7,124 nucleotides of DNA from Thermoplasmata archaeon. Lineage in GTDB: Archaea; Thermoplasmatota; Thermoplasmata; RBG-16-68-12. The stretch lies in assembly GCA_021788795.1 (NCBI GenBank), contig JAJYKG010000112.1:1-7124 (forward strand). Reading direction: 5' to 3'. Below, piece by piece: positions 1 through 5,599 of the stretch. The number at the start of each line of letters is the position of its first letter. Positions within the stretch are counted from its first letter, which is position 1. The translations under genes were made by a program, and so were the position numbers. Under the pieces are notes generated by a model. That model searched no databases. It had not been told where the DNA came from and saw nothing but the letters and a program-made list of their open reading frames with translations.

Positions 1-13
1 GTGGCGTGAGCGC

Positions 14-26
14 GGAAAACCTTAAG
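14..26 (+). promoter_or_regulatory. Archaeal BRE/TATA-like box for the tRNA gene
   Basis: A purine-rich GGAAAA stretch followed by CCTTAAG resembles an archaeal BRE plus TATA element. Its centre lies about 30 bases before the first base of the tRNA, as expected for a transcript that starts a few bases before the mature 5' end. It is one of the few A/T-rich patches in the first 53 bases. The match is by eye only. Confidence 0.45.
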
Positions 27-53
27 CGGAATCAGTTGTTAGGCCGCGAAGCC

Positions 54-126
54 GGGCTCGTGGTCTAGTGGTTATGACGTCACCCTGACACGGTGAAGGT
101 CACCGGTTCGAATCCGGTCGAGCCCA
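54..126 (+). tRNA. trnV: tRNA-Val (anticodon GAC)
   Basis: The 73 bases fold into a full cloverleaf. The acceptor stem pairs GGGCTCG with CGAGCCC and leaves A as discriminator. The D stem pairs GTC with GAC. The anticodon stem pairs TCACC with GGTGA around the seven-base loop CTGACAC, which places GAC at positions 34-36 and reads GUC/GUU valine codons. The T arm is ACCGG, TTCGAAT, CCGGT. No intron is visible. CCA is not encoded after the discriminator (the next bases are TTGT), so it must be added by CCA-adding enzyme, which is usual in archaea. A TATA-like box lies upstream and a T6 tract lies 8 bases downstream, so the gene looks like a complete single-gene transcription unit. Confidence 0.96.
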
Positions 127-133
127 TTGTAAC

Positions 134-139
134 TTTTTT
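134..139 (+). terminator. T6 tract ending the tRNA transcript
   Basis: Six T residues start 8 bases after the tRNA 3' end in otherwise GC-rich sequence. Archaeal RNA polymerase terminates at short oligo-T tracts on the non-template strand, so this is the likely end of the tRNA precursor. The tract continues as TTTTTTATG and could alternatively act as a TATA-like element for something beginning near 160-165, but nothing else supports that. Confidence 0.55.
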
Positions 140-141
140 AT

Positions 142-186
142 GCGTTTCGGTCACCTGTTGGCTTAAGGGTTCCGGTGCCGAAACGC
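142..186. repeat. Long inverted repeat (13-bp stem with one bulge)
   Basis: GCGTTTCGG at 142-150 is exactly complementary to CCGAAACGC at 178-186. After one unpaired T at 151, CACC (152-155) pairs with GGTG (174-177). This gives 13 base pairs around an 18-base loop (156-173) that itself holds the palindrome CTTAAG. It lies just after the tRNA and before the 3' end of the convergent kinase gene, so it may be a processing or termination structure or part of an unknown RNA. Confidence 0.6.
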
Positions 187-501
187 CGTATGGACCAGCC
201 CGAGGTCAAGCTATCGACTACCTGTACCCTAACGCTTGGTGCTCTCTCCGAGAGTTGCGAGCTGGTTCTGGCAAAACGAGTGTCCCACCCTTGAGGGGTT
301 AGGCCGACACGGGCCAGCAGGTCAGACATTCGCAAAGGTCGTTCTCGTTTTCCGTGCGGCTGCCGGGCGCGACCATCTTAGGCAAACCTATTTCCTTCCG
401 GGCGGGCTTGGCAGGGCTACAAGCATCCCTCCACAGTGCCGCCCGGGCTTGTCGACGCGGCTCGCGTTGCCGGGCGTCCTTCCTTTTTCCCGGCGGACGT
501 G

Positions 502-1626
502 TTAGGGGCCCGGCTTCTTCGGCAGCACCACCGTGAACGTGGATCCCCGGCCCGCCTGGGACGTGACCTTGATCTCGCCGCCGTGGGCGGTGACGACCTG
601 GCGGCAGAAGGCGAGGCCGAGCCCCGTGCCCGCGCCGGCGGCCTTCGTCGTGAAGAAGGGCTCGAAGAGACGGCCGAGGGCCTCCGGGCTCAGGCCCGCG
701 CCCGTGTCGGAGACGACGAGGGTCACGTCGGCGTCGCCCTCGTCGATCTGGATCGTCACGTTCCCGGCCTCGGTGGCTTCATACGCGTTCTTGATCAGGT
801 TCACGAAGACCTCCCGCAGCTGAAGGGGGTCGACCTGCGCGAGGACGGGACGGCCTCCGAGGTCGAGGACGAGGGAGATCGTCGGCTTATGGTAGGATGC
901 GACCGCCAGCGCGGCGGCCCGCACGACCTCCCGCAGGTCCGCCTCGACGGCCTCGACCCGCCCCCCGCGGGCGAGCTTCAGGAGGCCCTGGAGGATGTCC
1001 GCCGCGCGCCGCCGTTCGGCGTCGATCCTGTCGAGCTTCTGGGCCGCATCGGGGTCCGCGATGCGCCGCCGCAGGGTCGCCGTGAGGAGGGCGATGTTCG
1101 TGAGGGGGTTGTTGAGCTGGTGGGCCACGAACGACGCGACGCCCCCCGCGGAGGCGAGGCGCTCCGTCTCGACGAGGCGGCGCTCCAAGCGCTTGGCTTC
1201 CGTCACGTCCCGGGCGATCACGAGACGGGCCCGTCGCCCGCCGAGCAGGAAGTCGTCCGCCGAGACCTCCACGTCGATGACGGAGCCGTCCTTCTTCCGG
1301 TGCCGCCAGTATCCCACGTCGAGCCGTCCGGGGGCGGCCTTCGCGACGTCCTCGAGGAGGAGCGGGACGTCCTCCGGGGGCCGGATGTCCTTGATCGTCA
1401 TGGAGAGGAACTCCTCCCGCGTGTAGCCGTAGCCCCGCAGCGCGGCGTGGTTGACGTCGAGGAAGCGCAGGCTGTCGGCATCGTAGAGCCACATGGGCAG
1501 GGGGTTGTTCTCGAACAGGAGCCTGTACCGACGGCGGCCCGTGAGGAAGGACCGCAATCTCCTTGCAAGGCCGCCGTTCATGGTTGAGGTCGCCTCTGTG
1601 GCGACCGGCTGAGGGAGGAGGTTCAT
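502..1626 (-). CDS. Soluble PAS-domain sensor histidine kinase
   Basis: A 374-residue two-component sensor kinase that would autophosphorylate on histidine in response to a signal sensed in the cytosol. From the chosen ATG, a PAS domain spans about residues 33-145 (FENNPLPMWLYD, then RHRKKDGSVIDVEV and ARDVTEAK). The dimerisation/phosphoacceptor helix follows, with AHQLNNPL and His169 as the phosphoacceptor. The HATPase domain has the N box (VNLIKNAYEAT), G1 (VSDTGAGLS), F box (FEPFFTTK) and G2 (GTGLGLAF), and the protein ends soon after the last strand. There is no membrane segment, signal peptide or receiver domain. The residue after the phosphoacceptor His is Gln, where HE or HD is usual. 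The start at 1626 overlaps the TGA of a small upstream ORF as ATGA. An in-frame TTG at 1665 and an ATG at 1581 are alternatives. No response regulator is adjacent, so it is an orphan kinase with unknown partner and ligand. Confidence 0.9.
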   Translation of the reverse strand: MNLLPQPVATEATSTMNGGLARRLRSFLTGRRRYRLLFENNPLPMWLYDADSLRFLDVNHAALRGYGYTREEFLSMTIKDIRPPEDVPLLLEDVAKAAPGRLDVGYWRHRKKDGSVIDVEVSADDFLLGGRRARLVIARDVTEAKRLERRLVETERLASAGGVASFVAHQLNNPLTNIALLTATLRRRIADPDAAQKLDRIDAERRRAADILQGLLKLARGGRVEAVEADLREVVRAAALAVASYHKPTISLVLDLGGRPVLAQVDPLQLREVFVNLIKNAYEATEAGNVTIQIDEGDADVTLVVSDTGAGLSPEALGRLFEPFFTTKAAGAGTGLGLAFCRQVVTAHGGEIKVTSQAGRGSTFTVVLPKKPGP

Positions 1627-1799
1627 GGTCGCTCGACCGGACGCGTCCGGTCGCCCAGTTCCCATGTCCAGACGGACTCATCAAGCTGACGCAGAAATGT
1701 TCCTTCTGGGGTTCCGAGTTCACTTGCGACAAGGCGTCCGTCGGGCTTGGGATGTCCGCGGTCTCGGCGTTCCCTCCGCTCCGCCGTGGGGGCGAACAC
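1623..1799 (-). CDS. Possible 58-residue protein overlapping the kinase start
   Basis: This frame opens with GTG at 1799 (TTG at 1811 is another option) and ends with a TGA that shares ATGA with the kinase ATG, a typical sign of translational coupling. The C-terminal half has plausible protein composition (LGTPEGTFLRQLDESVWTW), while the N-terminal part is Arg-rich and less convincing. No known family is recognised. It fills most of the 206 bases between the methyltransferase stop and the kinase start. If real, it is co-transcribed with the kinase and might be a small partner. No Shine-Dalgarno sequence supports the start, so it could be a chance open frame. Confidence 0.35.
   Translation of the reverse strand: MFAPTAERRERRDRGHPKPDGRLVASELGTPEGTFLRQLDESVWTWELGDRTRPVERP
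1634..1653. promoter_or_regulatory. 20-bp perfect palindrome upstream of the kinase start
   Basis: CGACCGGACG is followed directly by its exact reverse complement, with no spacer. It lies 8-27 bases upstream of the kinase ATG, where a dimeric regulator could bind. It also lies inside the possible small ORF at 1623-1799, where it encodes part of GDRTRPVE. The symmetry could therefore be an operator, an RNA hairpin near the kinase start, or chance in GC-rich coding sequence. No second copy was seen in the window. Confidence 0.35.
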
Positions 1800-1832
1800 G
1801 ACCGAGCCCAAGCCGGAACCGGTTCGAGTCTA

Positions 1833-2546
1833 TCACCGAGGCGATTCGGCCGGACGGGGTTTCCTCCCCCGCGCATAGATGTAGAGGATTGAGCGACCAA
1901 GCCGAAGGGCAGCGTCCTCGAGGAGGAGATCGTATGCGCTCCAGTGCTCGCAGGACGCATCCGCATCCGCCCTGCGTTCCCATACGTGCCGCACGAGGGG
2001 CGTCAGGTCATGGACCTCGATGTCTGTGAGACCTGCGTCTCCCATCCACTTTCGGAAGTCGCCCGGCGTGCCCTCGCACAGGTAGTCCAGACCGATCGCC
2101 GTCAGCCCAGCCCGCTTGTCCGCCGGGATCGGCCTCGTGAGGAGGACGTCGGTCAAGGCGAGGGTTCCGCCCGGCCGGAGGACCCGGGCCATCTCCCGCT
2201 GGCCGATCTGCGTCGGACTCGGCGTCGGATAGACGATGAACTCGCTCACCACCGCGTCGAAGGCCTCGTCCGGGAACGTGATGCGGGTGCGTTCCGCCTT
2301 CCGGAACTCCACCAAGGCCTCGAGACCCTCCTCCTTCGCCTTGCGACGCGACGCCCCCAGAAGTCCCTCGTTCAGCTCGAGGCCCACCACCCGCCCGCTC
2401 CGCATCCTCCGCGCAAGCCAGAAGGCGAGGTGGCCGCCGGCGCTGCAGAGCACGAGGACGTCCTGCCCGTCGGGGCGCCCCAGATCAGAGGCGAGTTGGT
2501 CGAGGATCGGGGATAGCGCGTCCACCTCGCGAGGGGTCCACTCCAC
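1833..2546 (-). CDS. Class I SAM-dependent methyltransferase
   Basis: A 237-residue Rossmann-fold methyltransferase of the Methyltransf_11/UbiE-like type that would transfer a methyl group from S-adenosylmethionine; the acceptor cannot be predicted. From the chosen start, motif I is VLVLCSAGGH (residues 30-39), where the more usual form is VLDxGCGxG. The acidic residue of motif II is Glu57 in VVGLELNEG. FDAVVSEFIVY resembles the motif IV strand, and ARVLRPGGTLALTDVL is the typical post-motif segment. I chose GTG at 2546 because the family-like sequence begins there (EWTPREVDALSPILD), a GGAAGG lies six bases upstream, and a hairpin occupies the sequence just before it. The frame stays open to a GTG at 2633, which would add 29 residues of unfamiliar sequence. 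It lies 167 bases downstream of the DinB-like gene on the same strand. Confidence 0.85.
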   Translation of the reverse strand: MEWTPREVDALSPILDQLASDLGRPDGQDVLVLCSAGGHLAFWLARRMRSGRVVGLELNEGLLGASRRKAKEEGLEALVEFRKAERTRITFPDEAFDAVVSEFIVYPTPSPTQIGQREMARVLRPGGTLALTDVLLTRPIPADKRAGLTAIGLDYLCEGTPGDFRKWMGDAGLTDIEVHDLTPLVRHVWERRADADASCEHWSAYDLLLEDAALRLGRSILYIYARGRKPRPAESPR

Positions 2547-2557
2547 GTTCTGCCTTC

Positions 2558-2579
2558 CGCGATTCTCGAGGGAATCGCG
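2558..2579. promoter_or_regulatory. Hairpin / inverted repeat before the methyltransferase start
   Basis: CGCGATTC (2558-2565) pairs exactly with GAATCGCG (2572-2579) around a six-base loop. It lies 12 bases upstream of the preferred GTG at 2546. A TTATCC-like box near 2600-2606 (minus strand) would place a transcript start close to the far side of the hairpin. It could therefore be a 5' leader hairpin or an operator. If translation starts at 2633 instead, it is simply coding sequence. Confidence 0.35.
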
Positions 2580-2713
2580 CCTCAAGAAGCCAGCGGTCGG
2601 ATAACACGTACGCCGGAGTCCTTGGTCGGTCACGGAGACCGGGAACCTCTTCGCTTTGGAAACGTCCGGGATCCGACCAGTCGCGGTTCAAGTCGGCGGC
2701 CGCGACGCCTTGG

Positions 2714-3214
2714 CTACCTCACGAGGCCCAGGATCTTCCAGCTGGGCGGAAGCTCCAGTCCCAGCGAGCGCATATAGACGACCAGCTCGCCTTCATGGAG
2801 GATTTCGTGCTCGATCAGTGCCTCCAGGTGCGAATGGACTGGAAGTCCATCGGCGTAGTGCTGATGGGTCCGAGTCCAGTCGATTCGGATCGTCTCAAGG
2901 TCACCTTGGGTGAGTTCCCGGAGGGTCGAGCGCAGCCGCTGTTCCGCACTGCGCAGAAAAACGAGGAGATCCCTCTGTGAGGACTCAAGCGAGTGATCGA
3001 CGGCTGGCCTTGCGAAGTCCATCCTCCTCGTTCCCAAGGCCTCCGTGTAACTGACCTCAACGTCTGCGATGTGTAGGAACTGTTTCCCGAGAGTCCCCAT
3101 GCCCCTGCCGCACGTGAAGCCAAGGAGCTCGTCGGAGAGCCGCTCCAGAACGTCGACGATGAGTCCGTGGTGCAAGCTGTGCCTGTCGACGGTCGCCTGC
3201 AGCGTTGGGTCCAT
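2714..3214 (-). CDS. DinB/YfiT-family four-helix protein
   Basis: A 166-residue protein of the DinB superfamily, which are metal-binding four-helix bundles; members include thiol-dependent transferases such as bacillithiol and mycothiol S-transferases, but most are uncharacterised. The three expected metal ligands are visible: His48 in QFLHIADVEVSY, and His136 and His140 in the C-terminal signature IEHEILHEGELVVYMRSLG. The length is normal for the family. ATG at 3214 is preferred because a TATA-like ACTTTATGA lies about 35-40 bases upstream, which would give a leader of about ten bases. The in-frame TTG at 3235 would lie upstream of that transcript start. Its substrate is unknown. The HMG-CoA reductase gene runs divergently from the far side of a 171-base spacer. 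Confidence 0.87.
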   Translation of the reverse strand: MDPTLQATVDRHSLHHGLIVDVLERLSDELLGFTCGRGMGTLGKQFLHIADVEVSYTEALGTRRMDFARPAVDHSLESSQRDLLVFLRSAEQRLRSTLRELTQGDLETIRIDWTRTHQHYADGLPVHSHLEALIEHEILHEGELVVYMRSLGLELPPSWKILGLVR

Positions 3215-3247
3215 GCGCCCCCGCCCATCGGACAAAGCGATGCGGTG

Positions 3248-3255
3248 TCATAAAG
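3248..3255 (-). promoter_or_regulatory. TATA-like box for the DinB-family gene
   Basis: Read on the minus strand, CTTTATGA lies about 38 bases before the ATG at 3214. Archaeal transcription starts about 25 bases after the TATA centre, which would give a start near 3225 and a short leader. The surrounding sequence is otherwise GC-rich. Confidence 0.45.
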
Positions 3256-3347
3256 TCCATGAAGGAGTTCAGAGACGGGCTTGAAATGGAAGAGGCGCAG
3301 GCCCGGCCTAGCCTGCCCGGTTTCCGAAAGCCCGAGCCACTCGACAG

Positions 3348-3355
3348 TTTTATCG
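3348..3355 (+). promoter_or_regulatory. TATA-like box for the HMG-CoA reductase gene
   Basis: TTTTATCG lies about 35 bases before the ATG at 3386. This predicts a transcript start near 3377 and a leader of roughly ten bases. No Shine-Dalgarno sequence precedes the ATG (the bases are CTTGCCAGG), which is consistent with a short-leader archaeal mRNA. Confidence 0.45.
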
Positions 3356-3385
3356 CCTGAGGGCCCGATTCCGGCCCTTGCCAGG

Positions 3386-4540
3386 ATGAAGCGCTCCGAC
3401 ATCATTGGTTTCTACAAGAAGAGCGCCGACGAACGCTGGCGAATCCTCCGCGAATTCGGCGGTCTGGCGGGTGCAGAGATCGCCGCGCTGTGCGACACCG
3501 GCGCCCTGAGCTTCCGCCAAGTGGACCGCATGATTGAAAACGCGGTGGGCAGCATGCCGCTCCCGCTCGGCGTCGCCCTCAACTTCCGGGTCAACGGGAA
3601 GGACTACCTCATCCCCATGGCCACCGAGGAGCCGTCCGTCGTCGCGGCGGCGTCCACCGCGGCGAAGATGGCCCGTGAGCGAGGGGGGTTCACGACCTCC
3701 TCCAGCGGGCCAGTCATGATCGGTCAAGTCCAGCTCGTCGACGTGCCCGATCCCCAAGCCGCACGGTTGACGATCCTGCGGCATCGGGAGGAAATACTCG
3801 CCTTGGCGAACGAGGGCCATCCGACCCTGATCCGGTCCGGGGGCGGGGCCAAGGATGTCGACGCGCGTGTCGTCCACACGGCTCAAGGTCCCATGGTCGT
3901 TGCGCACCTCCACGTGGACTGCCGCGACGCCATGGGGGCCAACGTGGTAAGCACGATGGCGGAAGCCGTCGGCCCGCGACTCGCGTCGTGGACGGGCGGC
4001 CGGGTGTACCTCCGGGTGGTCTCGAACCTCGCGGTCGAACGGCTCGCCCGGGCCCGGGCGACGTTCGCCAAGGACGCCATCCAGACGGACCGCGCCTCCG
4101 GCGAGGAAGTCGTCAAGGGCATCCTGGAGGCTTTCGCCTTCGCGGAAGCGGACCCTTTTCGGGCCGCGACCCACAACAAAGGGATCATGAACGGCGTCGA
4201 CGCGGTCGTCGTCGCGGCGGGCAACGACTGGCGCGCCGTCGAAGCCGGAGCCCATGCCTATGCCGCGTGGAGACCGGGAGGCTATCGGTCCCTCACGACG
4301 TGGGAGAGGGATGCGGAGGGCGACCTCATCGGGACCATCGAGCTACCGATGGCGCTCGGGCTCGTTGGCGGCGTGACCGCGGTCCATCCCACCGCCAAGG
4401 CCAACGTGCGGCTCCTCGGCGTCAAGACGGCCCAGGAGCTCGGCGAGGTCGTTGCCGCCGTCGGCCTGGCCCAGAACTTCGCCGCCTTGCGCGCCCTCGC
4501 CACCGAGGGCATCCAGGAGGGGACGCCGAGTCCCGAGTGA
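3386..4540 (+). CDS. hmgA: Class II HMG-CoA reductase lacking the C-terminal flap and catalytic His
   Basis: A 384-residue homologue of class II 3-hydroxy-3-methylglutaryl-CoA reductase, which reduces HMG-CoA to mevalonate with NAD(P)H in the isoprenoid-lipid pathway. The family signature runs throughout: MIENAVGSMPLPLG, PMATEEPSVVAAAS, RDAMGANVVSTMAEAVGP, THNKGIMNGVDAVV and GNDWRAVEAGAHAYA. By comparison with my recollection of the Pseudomonas mevalonii enzyme (428 residues), Glu82, Lys265 and Asp281 match catalytic Glu83, Lys267 and Asp283. The C-terminus reads RALATEGIQEG and then TPSPE and stop, whereas the reference continues with GHMALHARNIA, whose first His (His381) is catalytic. About 45 residues forming the mobile flap are missing, and neither other frame downstream restores them. 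It may be an inactive remnant, a deletion product, or an enzyme with altered function. The frame is open upstream to 3281, but family similarity and the TATA-like spacing support ATG at 3386. Codon use is GC-rich throughout. Confidence 0.93.
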   Translation: MKRSDIIGFYKKSADERWRILREFGGLAGAEIAALCDTGALSFRQVDRMIENAVGSMPLPLGVALNFRVNGKDYLIPMATEEPSVVAAASTAAKMARERGGFTTSSSGPVMIGQVQLVDVPDPQAARLTILRHREEILALANEGHPTLIRSGGGAKDVDARVVHTAQGPMVVAHLHVDCRDAMGANVVSTMAEAVGPRLASWTGGRVYLRVVSNLAVERLARARATFAKDAIQTDRASGEEVVKGILEAFAFAEADPFRAATHNKGIMNGVDAVVVAAGNDWRAVEAGAHAYAAWRPGGYRSLTTWERDAEGDLIGTIELPMALGLVGGVTAVHPTAKANVRLLGVKTAQELGEVVAAVGLAQNFAALRALATEGIQEGTPSPE

Positions 4541-4617
4541 TCGCTAGGACGGGCGCTGTGGGCAAATTCGACCGGACCCATGCCGCGTCCGGGTGAGTCG
4601 ACGGTCTGAAGGTTCAG

Positions 4618-4624
4618 CTATATC
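4618..4624 (+). promoter_or_regulatory. TATA-like box upstream of the acetyltransferase
   Basis: CTATATC is the best TATA match between the reductase stop and the acetyltransferase gene. It predicts a transcript start near 4647, giving a leader of about 80 bases to ATG 4727 or about 43 bases to the alternative GTG at 4690. It suggests that the acetyltransferase is transcribed independently of the reductase gene. Confidence 0.4.
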
Positions 4625-4643
4625 GGGTTCGCATCTCTCGATT

Positions 4644-4668
4644 CGCACCTGAACGAGTCTAGGGTGCG
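4644..4668. repeat. Short inverted repeat in the acetyltransferase leader
   Basis: CGCACC (4644-4649) pairs with GGTGCG (4663-4668) around a 13-base loop. It sits at the predicted transcript start and could form a small 5' leader hairpin. There is no T-run after it, so it is unlikely to be a terminator. Confidence 0.25.
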
Positions 4669-4726
4669 CCAGGATGTGAACCGGAAGGGGTGATTTCAGA
4701 CCCGCACGCCGGGCTGAAGTTCCTCT

Positions 4727-5374
4727 ATGTCTTGTCAGAAACGTTTAGGAAGATGCAGAGTCAGTTACGGTCTCGTGGCCTCCGCACATACAAAGTACTC
4801 GACCAAAGAATTGTCATCGAGAACCTGGGAAGACTTCGAGAGGCTCTTTCAGAGCAAAAGTGAATGGGGAGGTTGCTGGTGCATGATCTTCCAACGCCCC
4901 GGACCTATACCCAAGAAGGAAAGGGAGCAGTGGACCAAGAAACAAAGGATTGCGAAGGACCGCCAGGACAAGAAGGATTTGGTGGACAAGGGATGCTCAC
5001 ACGGCATTCTGGTCTACTCCCAAGGAGAGCCGGTGGGGTGGTGCCAATTTGGCCCCAGAGAGGAGTCACCACGCATCGACGCCGGACGCGTATACAAGAA
5101 GCTCTCCCTCGATAGCAGGGGCAAGAAGCTGTGGAGGATAACCTGCTTCTGGGTCGAGAGAAGACATCGTAACAGCGGAGTCGCAAGCGCAGCCTTGAAT
5201 GCCGCGCTTGACTCCATAAGGAAAAGGGGAGGGGGATTGGTCGAGGCCTATCCAGCCACCCAGAAAGGGTTCCCGGCTGATTGGTTTGGCACCTTGTCGA
5301 TGTTCGAGAAAGAGGGATTCGGGGTCGTGGCACCGTTTGGGAAGGACAACGTCCTAGTGCGACGGACGATTTAG
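4727..5374 (+). CDS. GNAT-family N-acetyltransferase (GGCWCM-type)
   Basis: A 215-residue GCN5-related acetyltransferase that would move an acetyl group from acetyl-CoA to an unknown amine. An N-terminal WEDFERLF segment is followed by the GGCWCM motif (residues 48-53) typical of one poorly characterised GNAT subfamily. Further matches to that subfamily are GEPVGWCQFGPREESPRI, a central strand ITCFWVERRHR, the acetyl-CoA motif RNSGVA (148-153, R-x-x-G-x-A) with its helix, VEAYP, and a C-terminal FEKEGFGVVAPFG. The body of the gene is therefore secure. The start is not: ATG 4727 has no Shine-Dalgarno sequence, GTG 4775 would begin closer to family-like sequence, and a different frame over 4690-4863 also looks protein-like. 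Arginine is often AGA/AGG and glycine often GGA, unlike the neighbours, which suggests acquisition by transfer. Substrate class (antibiotic, polyamine or protein) cannot be told. Confidence 0.87.
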   Translation: MSCQKRLGRCRVSYGLVASAHTKYSTKELSSRTWEDFERLFQSKSEWGGCWCMIFQRPGPIPKKEREQWTKKQRIAKDRQDKKDLVDKGCSHGILVYSQGEPVGWCQFGPREESPRIDAGRVYKKLSLDSRGKKLWRITCFWVERRHRNSGVASAALNAALDSIRKRGGGLVEAYPATQKGFPADWFGTLSMFEKEGFGVVAPFGKDNVLVRRTI

Positions 5375-5599
5375 CATGTTAGGCGACCAAGGAAGCGATT
5401 TTGGACTTACGCCAAGCATGTTCGGTTGTCGGATGTATTTGAGCCCAGCATGATGGATTGAAAATCTGCTGCCGCCGGGATATCGACATGCGCAATGAGA
5501 TAGAATGACAACGGGCTGTGCCACTTACCCCACGACGCGAATCTGGCCTTCGCATGGATGGCGGCATGTGAAATTAGGGCTCGTCCAAATAAGGGCCCA
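5375..5599. other. Gene-poor spacer after the acetyltransferase
   Basis: This 225-base stretch is less GC-rich than most of the window and has no recognisable RNA, promoter or gene. A minus-strand frame opening with GTG at 5607 and ending at 5407 overlaps the end of the ORF at 5600-5728, but it has no ribosome-binding support or family resemblance. AGCATGTT occurs twice (near 5373 and 5416), which is probably chance. Confidence 0.4.

Larger units (their letters stand above)
127..501. other. 375-base gene-free region rich in inverted repeats
   Basis: I see no convincing protein gene here; the open frames have poor composition or run through the tRNA. Besides the hairpin at 142-186 there are other pairings. 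CTGGC (268-272) pairs with GCCAG (313-317), enclosing GTGTC (280-284) with GACAC (306-310) and ACCC (287-290) with GGGT (296-299). CCGGGCGG (398-405) pairs with CCGCCCGG (439-446), with GCTTG/CAAGC (406-410/420-424) inside. GCCGGG (469-474) pairs with CCCGGC (489-494) around a pyrimidine loop containing T5. The region lies between convergent transcripts, so some of this may be terminator structure. I looked for the SRP helix-8 GGAA/GCAG motif and the RNase P GAGGAAAGTC motif and did not find a convincing match for either. Confidence 0.4.

Noticed and set aside
93..302. 69-codon plus-strand frame starting inside the tRNA
   Set aside because: It begins within the tRNA T arm region, crosses the T6 tract and the 142-186 hairpin, and has no homology signal.
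391..405. SRP RNA helix-8-like CCCGGAAGGAA on the minus strand
   Set aside because: The tetraloop-like GGAA is present, but the matching GTCAG and GCAG asymmetric loop sequences are not, and the flanks do not form the expected helix.
436..1587. Plus-strand 383-codon open frame opposite the kinase gene
   Set aside because: It is the antisense shadow of a gene with clear PAS and HATPase motifs; its translation is Arg/Asp/Glu/Gly-rich and low complexity, as expected from GC-rich antisense.
887..1966. Minus-strand 359-codon frame spanning the kinase and the spacer
   Set aside because: It is out of frame with the kinase, its translation is Arg/Pro/Gly-rich, and it crosses the kinase start region.
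2485..2691. Minus-strand 68-codon frame between the DinB-like gene and the methyltransferase
   Set aside because: The TTG-started N-terminal half looks somewhat protein-like, but the frame runs into the methyltransferase coding sequence and its end is low complexity; no ribosome-binding site is seen.
3350..4255. Minus-strand 301-codon open frame opposite the HMG-CoA reductase
   Set aside because: It lies opposite unmistakable class II reductase motifs and has no family-like sequence of its own.
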